Shown here piece by piece: positions 6,552 through 12,478 of a DNA stretch of 12,731 bases. Source of the DNA: UBA9676 sp035532275 (GTDB lineage: Bacteria; Actinomycetota; Actinomycetes; Streptosporangiales; Streptosporangiaceae); NCBI GenBank assembly GCA_035532275.1, contig DATKRG010000138.1, positions 1 through 12,731 of the forward strand, read 5' to 3'. Under the pieces are notes generated by a model. The model saw only the letters and a list, made by a program, of their open reading frames with translations, searched no databases and was not told the DNA's origin. Numbering within the stretch: position 1 is the stretch's first letter; each line of letters starts with the position of its first letter. The translations under genes and the position numbers were made by a program.

Positions 6552-7508
6552 ATGGCCGGTAAGGGGAAGGTCAGCGTCGTCGGGGCCGGGTTCTACGGCT
6601 CGACCACCGCGCAGCGCCTTGCCGAGTACGACATCTTCGACGAGGTGGTTCTCACCGACATCGTCGAGGGCAAGCCGGAAGGCATCGCGCTGGACATGAA
6701 CCAGTCGCGGCCGATCGAGGGCTTCGAGACCAAGGTCACCGGGCAGACCACCGGGCCGGGGGGCGAGGGGTACGAGGCGATCGGCGGGTCGGCAGTCGTG
6801 ATCATCACGGCCGGCCTTCCCCGCAAGCCGGGCATGAGCAGGATGGACCTGATCGAGGTCAACGCCAAGATCGTCCGTAACGTGGTGGAGAACGTGGTCA
6901 AGCACGCGCCGGAGGCCGTGCTGATCGTCGTCTCCAACCCGCTGGACGAGATGACCGCGCTGGCCGCCAACGTGTCCGGATTCCCCTCGCACCGGGTCAT
7001 GGGCCAGGCGGGGATGCTGGACACCGCCCGGTTCACCTACTTCGTGGCCGACAAGCTCGGCGTGCCGGTGTCCTCGGTGAAGACGCTCACCCTCGGCTCG
7101 CACGGCGACACGATGGTGCCGGTGCCGTCGGCCTGCACCGTGGACGGCAAGCCGCTCAGCAGCGTGCTGCCCGAACCTGACATCAGCGCACTGGTCGAGC
7201 GGACGCGGGCCGGCGGGGCGGAGATCGTCGCCCTGCTCAAGACAGGTTCGGCGTACTACGCGCCGTCTGCCGCGGCGGCGCGGATGGCCAAGGCGGTCGC
7301 GCAGGACGCCGGGGTCAGCCTGCCGGTCTGTGCCTGGGTGGACGGCCAGTACGGCATCTCCGGTGTCTACCTGGGTGTCGAGGCCGAGATCGGCGCCGCG
7401 GGTGTCCGCCGGGTGGTGGAGCGCGACCTGACGGAGGCAGAACTGGCGGCGCTGCGGACGGCAGCGGAAGCGGTCCGCGCCAAGCAGGCCGACGTCGCCA
7501 GCCTCTAG
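6552..7508 (+). CDS. mdh: Malate dehydrogenase (LDH-like, NAD-dependent)
   Basis: A 318-residue enzyme that interconverts malate and oxaloacetate, supplying oxaloacetate for the citrate synthase encoded upstream. Domain signs: Rossmann loop GAGFYG (11-16), Asp36 in L-T-D-I, which favours NAD over NADP, substrate-binding loop with Arg91 and Arg97 (R-K-P-G-M-S-R), Asn129 in V-S-N-P-L-D, catalytic pair Asp157/Arg160 in L-D-T-A-R-F, and catalytic His184 in G-S-H-G-D-T-M-V. An Arg at 91 in the substrate loop is the usual mark of malate rather than lactate specificity. The start ATG 6552 has GAAGGAGAG 8 nt upstream; an in-frame start at 6519 lacks this and was rejected. Whether it is co-transcribed with icd depends on the hairpin between them. 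Confidence 0.95.
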   Translation: MAGKGKVSVVGAGFYGSTTAQRLAEYDIFDEVVLTDIVEGKPEGIALDMNQSRPIEGFETKVTGQTTGPGGEGYEAIGGSAVVIITAGLPRKPGMSRMDLIEVNAKIVRNVVENVVKHAPEAVLIVVSNPLDEMTALAANVSGFPSHRVMGQAGMLDTARFTYFVADKLGVPVSSVKTLTLGSHGDTMVPVPSACTVDGKPLSSVLPEPDISALVERTRAGGAEIVALLKTGSAYYAPSAAAARMAKAVAQDAGVSLPVCAWVDGQYGISGVYLGVEAEIGAAGVRRVVERDLTEAELAALRTAAEAVRAKQADVASL

Positions 7509-7523
7509 CCGGTGGCCTGCCCC

Positions 7524-7558
7524 GGGGCCGGGGCTCGGTAGGCTCCCGGCCCGGTTTT
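7524..7558 (+). terminator. Intrinsic terminator after mdh
   Basis: GGGCCGGG (7525-7532) pairs with CCCGGCCC (7545-7552), extendable by one G-T pair, with an internal loop of 10-12 nt, and is followed by GGTTTT. It begins 17 bp after the mdh stop. It likely closes the TCA cluster and marks the left edge of the accessory region. Confidence 0.6.
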
Positions 7559-7605
7559 CATGATCACGGACGGTTCCCGCCCGATCGCAGTGAAGATCCC
7601 CGCGA

Positions 7606-8490
7606 TCACGATTCACGAGGCCGGCGCCGAGCATGGCGCAACTGTTGGAAAGTCCAGCCCTTGCCCGCGGGGTCAAGCGGGCGGGTCGCCTCGGTGAAGA
7701 TCTCGGCCGCCCGGCGGTAGGACATGCGGGCCCGGCCCGTGACTGGGCAGACGTGCGCGGGGTTGGCCCCGGTGGGCGCTTTCCGGTCGGTGATGAAGAC
7801 CGGCCCGGCCGGCCGGCCGGCCACGAGCCAGCGCAATAGCTGCGTTGCGCCCTCGCGCCAGGTGATCAAGCTGCCGGCGTCCGGGGCACCCCGTGGGCGC
7901 GCATGGTGATGGAGCAGGTCGAGGCGGCCCACATCCAGGCCTAGCAAATCCTCGGCGGGCGCCCCGGTGTCGTGCAGCAGTCGCCAGAACGCGTGCTCGC
8001 GCAGGCTCGTAACGGCCCGGAACAGGCGTGCGACCTGCTCACGGGTCAGCGGTGGCAAAGCGGCTGGGTGGCTGGCCACGTGCCGCAGGCCCACGGTGGG
8101 ATCGGCCCGGATCCACTGCTGGTCGAGCCACCACCCGGCGGCGCTGCGCAGGGCGGACAGTTCGCGGTTGACAGTCCGTGCGTCTGCGGTCGCGGTTCGT
8201 TCGGTGAGGGCAGCGGCAAGCCTGGGCCCGGTGCAAGGGTCGTCCAGCAGGGCGAGCGGCACAATCGGTGGCGTGGCCCGGCGGCGCTGGGTGCCCAGTG
8301 GCGTCGGTCGCCCCACCATCGGCCATGTCCAGCCAGTCAGCGAGATCAGGTACACACGGCGCGAGCCTGGGCTGAGGGCTGCCTGGACGAGATAGCGCCT
8401 GACTGCCTCCGCGTAGTCCACCGGTGGCGCCGCCTGCCAGGCGAGGGGCGCCGCCCGCGGTCGGGTGGGCGCTGGTGCGAGTTCGCGCAT
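7606..8490 (-). pseudogene. Decayed tyrosine recombinase/integrase
   Basis: A 294-residue reading frame resembling actinomycete tyrosine recombinases. The N-terminal half is the SAM-like core-binding part (about 24-140, with S-P-G-S-R-R-V-Y and R-T-V-N-R-E-L-S-A-L-R). The second half begins the catalytic domain. In place of the first catalytic Arg there is Pro178 (T-G-A-P-A-E-D), encoded at 7957-7959, one base from an Arg codon. In the H-x-x-R box the His position is Gln282 (F-Q-Q-L-R-H), with Arg285 kept. The frame ends just after this box, so the Gly-His motif and the nucleophilic Tyr are absent; I did not find them in another frame downstream. It has a good start (ATG 8488-8490 after GAGGTGAG), so a protein may still be made, but it should not be catalytically active. 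Confidence 0.75.
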
Positions 8491-8800
8491 GTCTCACCTC
8501 GGAGCGGTCATTCCTGCCGCAGTAGACTACAGCGGCCTTCTTCGTGCGGTTTCCTGGCCGAGTTCATTATAGTGCGTCCGCGCCGTGCATTTACTGCGAC
8601 AACTGTTGCCATTCCGAGGGTCGTGACAAGGACAGGATAAGCAATTATTCTGGCGCTCATGCCTGGTCTGAGGCAGAGTGGATGTCGTGGGTGGCCATTT
8701 CTGGAAGCCGTTTTATAGACGCAGTAAATGCGCTTGCGCCCGGGTTAGTAAAAGCGCAGTAAATGACCGGCGACCAGGTTTGCCCGGCAAGCGTGACGCA
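8491..8800. other. Comparatively AT-rich spacer between recombinase remnant and MFS gene
   Basis: About 310 bp without a supported gene. From roughly 8520 to 8770 the composition is clearly lower in GC than the rest, with many AT-rich triplets. It holds a sigma70-like promoter sequence and a possible short leader ORF at 8682-8762. A 72-codon open frame from GTG 8544 is present but has no ribosome site or recognisable domain. The composition suggests foreign or regulatory DNA. Confidence 0.5.
8623..8651 (+). promoter_or_regulatory. Candidate sigma70-type promoter for the MFS gene
   Basis: GTGACA (8623-8628) is 5 of 6 to the -35 consensus and TATTCT (8646-8651) is 4 of 6 to the -10 consensus, with an ideal 17-bp spacer. 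Transcription would begin near 8658, upstream of the transporter gene, in the right orientation. Confidence 0.4.
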
Positions 8801-10000
8801 GTGCTGCGCCAGCCAGAGTTTCGCCGGTTCTACGCCGGGTACGCGACCTCGCTGCTGGGGACCGCGATGTCGTCTGTGGCCGTTGCGTTCGCGGTCCTTG
8901 ACGCAGGCGGCACGGCCGCGGGCCTCGGTCTTGTCTTCGCGGCCAGGATCGTCCCGCAGGTGATCTTCCTAGTGGCGGGGGGAGTGATCGCCGACAGGGT
9001 CGGCCACCGCCGGGTCATGCTGGCCGCCGACATGACGCAAGGCTGCGCGCAGGCCGCCTTGGCGGCCGCCCTGTTCGCGGGAAAGCCGCAGATATGGGTG
9101 TTCGTCGTGCTCGCTGTGGCGCTGGGCACGGGAGAGGCATTCTTCGGCCCGGCGCTGTCCGGGCTGACGGTTCAGATCGCGCCAGCCGACCAGCTGGGCA
9201 ACGCCAACGCGCTGCTGGGCATCGGCAGATCCGCGGCTAGCGTTGCCGGGCCGGCGCTGGCAGGCGTGCTGATCGCGGTGACCGGCCCGGCGGTTGTCAT
9301 CGCGTTCGACGCGGCCTCCTTTGCGGTCAGTGCGCTCGCGCTGGCGTTGCTGCGCCCTTCCTGGACCGCGGGTTCTGGCACCAGGTCGCTGCTTGGGGAC
9401 CTGGCCGACGGCTGGGCGGAGTTCAGGTCCCGGCCATGGCTTCTCGTGACCGCTGTCCAGTTCACCCTGTTCAACCTGCTCGTGTGGGGGCCATTCCTGC
9501 TGCTTGGGCCCGTGCTGTCGGATGAGGTCCTCGGCGGGGCCGGCGCCTGGGGGGCGATCATGGCCTGCTATGGCGCCGGGGCGGCGCTGGGCGGCTTGCT
9601 CGCGCTCGGCAGGCGCCCGCGCCGCCCAGTCGCCTCAGCGACCGCCGCGACGTTTGGGTACGCCGCTCCCTGCGCGCTGCTCGCGCTGAGTGCCCCGGTG
9701 GCGGGTGTGGCTGCCGGGGCGCTGATCGCGGGGGTCGGCTCGGCCATGGCGGGTGCCTTCGGAACCACAGCCCTGCAGCAACAGGTCCCGAAGGAGGCGC
9801 TGGCCCGCGTGAGCGCGATGGAGACCGGCATCGCGTTCGCGTTCGGGCCGCTGGCGTTCGCCGCCGCCGGCCCCGTTGCGGCCTTGGTGGGAGCCCGCGC
9901 CGTACTTGGGTTCGGGGCCGCGTGGTCCGCCCTGAGCAGCGCGGTAGTCCTTGCCCTGCCTGCCGTTCGCGCAGTGCGCTGGCGTTCGACTTCGGGCTGA
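8801..10000 (+). CDS. MFS transporter, efflux type (MFS_3/EntS-like)
   Basis: About 399 residues of alternating hydrophobic helices, consistent with a 12-helix major facilitator permease in the cytoplasmic membrane. The start V-L-R-Q-P-E-F-R-R-F is the short cytoplasmic tail usual in this subfamily. MFS motif A (G-G-V-I-A-D-R-V-G-H-R-R-V-M) lies between helices 2 and 3. Relatives export drugs, macrolides or siderophores, driven by the proton gradient; the substrate here is unknown. The open frame extends up to GTG 8678 but the added 41 residues (W-K-P-F-Y-R-R-S-K-C-A-C and so on) have AT-rich codons unlike the rest, so GTG 8801 or TTG 8780 is more likely. None has a good ribosome site except a GAGG close before 8678. 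It stands alone, convergent with the methyltransferase gene. Confidence 0.87.
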   Translation: MLRQPEFRRFYAGYATSLLGTAMSSVAVAFAVLDAGGTAAGLGLVFAARIVPQVIFLVAGGVIADRVGHRRVMLAADMTQGCAQAALAAALFAGKPQIWVFVVLAVALGTGEAFFGPALSGLTVQIAPADQLGNANALLGIGRSAASVAGPALAGVLIAVTGPAVVIAFDAASFAVSALALALLRPSWTAGSGTRSLLGDLADGWAEFRSRPWLLVTAVQFTLFNLLVWGPFLLLGPVLSDEVLGGAGAWGAIMACYGAGAALGGLLALGRRPRRPVASATAATFGYAAPCALLALSAPVAGVAAGALIAGVGSAMAGAFGTTALQQQVPKEALARVSAMETGIAFAFGPLAFAAAGPVAALVGARAVLGFGAAWSALSSAVVLALPAVRAVRWRSTSG

Positions 10001-10152
10001 GGTGCCCGCGCGGTCGGTGAGCTGTCGATGGTGGCTGCTTGTGTGTCGCCCGATCTACGGGGAAGCGCCGGTACTCATGGTGGTCCAGGCTGACATGTGA
10101 CGGCCGTCGGGGATGGCCAGAGTGATCTCGTCGCGCCCGGGCCGGGCTGCGC

Positions 10153-11049
10153 TCACATCCGCGCTCCGGCGCGGGCCGCACCCGCATACATGTCGGCGGG
10201 CTGCCTTGATATGCCGGCGTGGACGGGGCGCCATTCGGTGACCGGGACCACTCCCGGTGGCACCAGTGGCAGCCCGCCGAACAGGGCACTGACCTGGGTA
10301 TGGGTGCGGGCTGTGAGTCCGGCCGGGACCCGGGTGTTGTAGGCGGCTACCCCTTCGGTCACCGGGCCCGGTGCGAAGTCGGCGGTCAGGTGCGAGATCG
10401 CCACGTAACTGCCGGGTGCTAACGGCCGGGCCAGGGCGGTGACGATCCCGGCCGGGTCATCGGCGTCGGGGATGAAGTGCAGAACCGCGAGCAGGAGCAC
10501 CGCCACGGGCCGGGCGAAGTCGAGTGTCTTGGTGGCCTGAGCCACGATGGCGGCGGTGTCGCGCAGGTCAGCATCGATGTAGTCACACGAGCCTTGCCCG
10601 GTGCTGGTCAGCAGGGCACGCGCGTGCACCAGCACGAGGGGGTCACAGTCCACGTACACGACCCGGCAATCGGGCGCGATCGCCTGGGCGACCTCATGGG
10701 TGCTGTCAGGGGCCGGCAGCCCGATCCCGATATCAAGGAACTGGCGTATCCCGCATTCGGCGGCCAGGTAACGCACCACCCGGGCCAGGAACGCCCGGTT
10801 CGCCCGCGCCCCCGCCACTACCTGCGGGCGCCGCCGGATCACCTCTTCAGCCGCCTGCCGGTCAGCCGGGTAATGGTCCTTGCCGCCGAGCCAGTAGGCG
10901 TACACCCGGGCCGGGTGTGCCACGTGGGGGTCGAAACGTGGGGCTGGATCAGCGGGCTGAAGCCCAGACATCCAGGCGGCCGGGTGCGTGGGTGCCGCAT
11001 CTGGCGCGGTTCCGGGCAGGTCGTTGTCGTCGTCCGCTGTGCTGGTCAC
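10153..11049 (-). CDS. SAM-dependent methyltransferase, DUF574/Methyltransf_19 type
   Basis: A 298-residue protein. After an acidic, Ala/Pro-rich N-terminus (1-40) comes the family hallmark H-P-A-R-V-Y-A-Y-W-L-G-G-K-D (45-58), then A-R-A-N-R-A-F-L (81-88), the SAM-binding loop F-L-D-I-G-I-G-L-P (104-112) with H-E-V-A-Q (118-122), Asp134 and Asp136 in V-Y-V-D-C-D-P, and A-D-L-R-D (160-164). A-V-L-H-F and S-H-L-T-A-D mark later strands. The usual G-T-G-L-P-T loop reads G-I-G-L-P-A here, a mild change. The fold is a class I Rossmann methyltransferase; to my knowledge the substrates of this large actinomycete family are unknown. GTG 11047-11049 is fixed by AGGAG five nt upstream. It is divergent from a small GntR regulator gene, which probably controls it. 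Confidence 0.92.
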   Translation of the reverse strand: MTSTADDDNDLPGTAPDAAPTHPAAWMSGLQPADPAPRFDPHVAHPARVYAYWLGGKDHYPADRQAAEEVIRRRPQVVAGARANRAFLARVVRYLAAECGIRQFLDIGIGLPAPDSTHEVAQAIAPDCRVVYVDCDPLVLVHARALLTSTGQGSCDYIDADLRDTAAIVAQATKTLDFARPVAVLLLAVLHFIPDADDPAGIVTALARPLAPGSYVAISHLTADFAPGPVTEGVAAYNTRVPAGLTARTHTQVSALFGGLPLVPPGVVPVTEWRPVHAGISRQPADMYAGAARAGARM

Positions 11050-11054
11050 TTCTG

Positions 11055-11059
11055 CTCCT
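11055..11059 (-). promoter_or_regulatory. Ribosome binding site of the methyltransferase gene
   Basis: Reads AGGAG on the minus strand, 5 nt before the GTG at 11047-11049. It decides this start over the in-frame ATG at residue 27. Confidence 0.7.
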
Positions 11060-11142
11060 GTCGGCCACGTTGTGGTTACGGCGGGTGAGATCCGGTCCAG
11101 TTCCGTAGGCGGCTCGTGCGTCCGTCTTGGGGTGCTCCTGTT

Positions 11143-11174
11143 CTATGGAGCATAGATGGGTATACATGCGCATG
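11143..11174. promoter_or_regulatory. Two palindromes in the methyltransferase/GntR divergent spacer
   Basis: CTATG-GAG-CATAG (11143-11155) and the perfect 10-bp palindrome CATGCGCATG (11165-11174) lie 9 bp apart in the spacer between the divergent genes. TATACA (11161-11166) between and overlapping them resembles a -10 element reading towards the GntR gene. The arrangement suits an operator for a dimeric winged-helix regulator, but no binding can be shown from sequence. Confidence 0.35.
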
Positions 11175-11223
11175 CAAAGCTACCTAGTGTTTTCCCAGGC
11201 CACGGCGTCCTTACCGTGGGTCT

Positions 11224-11472
11224 ATGAGCGAACCGCCGGAGATCAGCAACAGCGGGCCCAACCTGGTCTACATCCAGGTAGCCGACTGGATCGCCGGGCG
11301 GATCGCACGCGGCGAGCTGCAGCCTGGCCACAAGCTGCCAGCGGAGCGCGACCTCGCCGCCGAGATCGGCGTGGGCTACATGACCGTACGCCGGGCCATG
11401 CGAGAGCTACGCGAACGCGGGCTCATCGTGACTGTCGTCGGCCGGGGCACGTTCGTAGCCGAACCCCACTGA
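11224..11472 (+). CDS. Short GntR-family regulator (DNA-binding domain only)
   Basis: An 82-residue protein that is essentially one GntR winged helix (about 13-80): V-Y-I-Q-V-A-D-W-I-A-G-R-I, G-E-L-Q-P-G-H-K-L-P-A-E-R-D-L-A (31-45), G-V-G-Y-M-T-V-R-R-A-M-R-E-L (49-62) and the wing G-L-I-V-T-V-V-G-R-G-T-F-V. The FadR/HutC-type ligand domain is absent and the stop follows immediately, so it is a stand-alone regulator like other short GntR proteins of actinomycetes rather than an obvious truncation. ATG 11224 is used; the upstream ribosome site is weak. It is divergently placed to the methyltransferase gene, so the pair is probably a regulator-target unit. Confidence 0.92.
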   Translation: MSEPPEISNSGPNLVYIQVADWIAGRIARGELQPGHKLPAERDLAAEIGVGYMTVRRAMRELRERGLIVTVVGRGTFVAEPH

Positions 11473-11545
11473 CGCGCACAGCCCGCAGGTCCTTCACCCC
11501 GTTTCGGTCTGTGCTCGCCACGATGGAACGAAGAAATTGCCGTGA

Positions 11546-11705
11546 TCATGGCGAAGCCCGGTCGGCCACGGCCAGGCGCTGGAGCGCGAGTTCGGCGTAG
11601 AGCGCCGCGCCCGCCACCAGCGCCGAGTCGTCGAAGACGACGTCGGCGGCGTGGTTGAACGGTGCGCTCGCCGGGTCGGTGCCCGGCGGGCAGGCACCCA
11701 GCATG
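11546..11705 (-). pseudogene. 3' remnant of an M20 amidohydrolase gene (displaced copy)
   Basis: Minus-strand codons give M-L-G-A-C-P-P-G, then F-N-H-A-A-D-V-V-F-D-D-S-A-L and A-L-Y-A-E-L-A-L-Q-R-L-A, which is the C-terminal end of an M20 amidohydrolase. About 41 of 52 residues match the second copy at the right end of the window. The upstream part of the gene is missing: similarity stops sharply at 11705. Near the C-terminus a 1-nt insertion relative to the other copy creates a premature TGA at 11546-11548. No function is expected. Confidence 0.85.
11552..11705. repeat. Direct repeat, left copy (amidohydrolase 3' end)
   Basis: Aligns without gaps to 12521-12674 at a constant offset of 969 bp. 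I count 19 differences in 154 bp by eye (about 88% identity). Similarity ends abruptly on the right after CAGCATG and fades on the left over the next 20-25 bp. Confidence 0.85.
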
Positions 11706-11741
11706 CGCGGCCTGATGTTCGGTGGCCCACAATGGGCTTAT

Positions 11742-11755
11742 AGTACTATGGTACT
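11742..11755. promoter_or_regulatory. Inverted repeat in the toxin-antitoxin promoter region
   Basis: AGTAC-TATG-GTACT lies within the AT-rich stretch 11731-11763 just upstream of the toxin gene, overlapping TATAGT (11739-11744), which resembles a -10 box. Type II modules of this kind are normally repressed by their HTH antitoxin bound at such a site. The -35 region is not clear. Confidence 0.45.
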
Positions 11756-11774
11756 GTTGTTTAGAGAGGATGCG

Positions 11775-12133
11775 ATGGCCACAAGGCTGGTGATGACGCG
11801 GCAGGTTCGTGACTGGCTCCACACGCTCCGCGCAGGTGACCCGGTCACAGCCGTCTCGTAGCCGAGGCGATCGACCTGCTCCTAGACGAGGGGCCGAGGC
11901 TCGGCCGCCCGATGGTGGACCGGATCGCCGGATCCCGGTTACACAACCTGAAGGAACTCCGCCCGGGCTCGAGCGGCGGCAGTGAAGTGCGGATCTCGTT
12001 CATCTTCGACCCAGCGCGCAACGCGGTGCTGCTGGTTGCCGGCGATAAATCGCGTCGCTGGCACGGGTGGTACCGCGAAGCGATTCCGATGGCGGAAACA
12101 CTGTATGAGGCATACCTGAAGGAGCAGCGATGA
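11775..12133 (+). pseudogene. HigB/Gp49-like (RelE superfamily) toxin, frameshifted
   Basis: ATG 11775 has GAGAGG 5 nt upstream and reads M-A-T-R-L-V-M-T-R-Q-V-R-D-W-L through D-P-V-T-A, then stops at TAG 11859-11861. The continuation, L-V-A-E-A-I-D-L-L-L-D-E-G-P-R-L-G-R-P, is in the next frame from 11855, running through H-N-L-K-E-L-R-P-G-S-S-G, E-V-R-I-S-F-I-F-D and A-G-D-K-S to TGA 12131-12133. Joined by a -1 step at 11853-11855 it gives about 119 residues, the normal length for these ribosome-dependent mRNA interferases, so one nucleotide seems lost. I see no slippery heptamer for programmed shifting. The frame overlaps the antitoxin start by 4 nt (ATGA), and toxin-first order is typical of HigBA. 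It could be a true mutation or a sequencing error. Confidence 0.85.
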
Positions 12134-12456
12134 GCGAGCAGGGGGAGTTCGTCAGCTATACGCGCGATGAGTTCGTGGAGGAATTCGTCCACCCCGACGA
12201 CCGGGCCGCAATCGAGGAAGCACGTCAGCGGCGGGCGCTTCGGGTACGTTCCGAGTACCTGGCCGAGATGCGCAAGAAAGCGGGCCTGACCCAGGCTGAG
12301 GTTGCCGAGGCGATGGGCGTGTCCCAGCAGCGGGTTTCGGCGATCGAGAACGGGGCCGTCGCCGAGCTTGCCACCCTGGGGGACTACATCCGGGCTCTGG
12401 GCGGCGAACTGAAGGTCATTGCTGACTTCGGCGACTCGTGGCGACGGGTCGCCTGA
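12130..12456 (+). CDS. XRE-family HTH antitoxin (HigA-like)
   Basis: A 108-residue protein. The N-terminal segment (1-45: E-F-V-E-E-F-V-H-P-D-D-R-A-A-I-E-E-A-R) is acidic and helical, as in antitoxins that wrap the toxin. An XRE helix-turn-helix follows at about 45-95, with L-T-Q-A-E-V-A-E-A-M-G-V-S-Q-Q-R-V-S-A-I-E (53-73) as the two HTH helices, then L-G-D-Y-I-R-A-L-G-G-E-L. It ends with a short tail, I-A-D-F-G-D-S-W-R-R-V-A. Its ATG overlaps the toxin stop (ATGA), a sign of translational coupling. It would neutralise the toxin and repress the operon through the upstream inverted repeat. The gene is intact although the toxin is frameshifted, which fits harmless loss of the toxin first. Confidence 0.9.
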   Translation: MSEQGEFVSYTRDEFVEEFVHPDDRAAIEEARQRRALRVRSEYLAEMRKKAGLTQAEVAEAMGVSQQRVSAIENGAVAELATLGDYIRALGGELKVIADFGDSWRRVA

Positions 12457-12478
12457 CCAGGGCAGTACCTGAGCGCGT

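Noticed and set aside
5237..6553. Long minus-strand frame (438 codons) opposite icd, and similar frames opposite citrate synthase (3980-4768) and mdh (6528-7676)
   Set aside because: All lie exactly opposite well-identified genes and contain His/Arg/Val/Gly-rich sequence without motifs; they are compositional shadows.
8544..8762. 72-codon frame with a cysteine cluster (C-I-Y-C-D-N-C-C) upstream of the MFS gene
   Set aside because: No ribosome site at its GTG start, no known zinc-binding pattern, and it sits in AT-rich DNA that contains a promoter-like element. Only the last 26 codons (from ATG 8682) have a ribosome-site-like sequence and are discussed separately.
8678..8800. 41-residue N-terminal extension of the MFS protein from GTG 8678
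   Set aside because: Residues are basic and Cys-containing with AT-rich codons unlike the gene body, while the family usually starts just before the L-R-x-P-x-F-R-R motif. It remains possible because a GAGG precedes it.
10001..10152. Spacer between the convergent MFS and methyltransferase genes examined for a small gene, RNA or IS end
   Set aside because: No ribosome site with a sensible frame, no clear terminal repeat and no strong terminator hairpin were found.
11840..11862. Programmed -1 frameshifting in the toxin gene
   Set aside because: There is no X-XXY-YYZ slippery heptamer near the junction and no clear downstream structure; a simple base loss explains it better.
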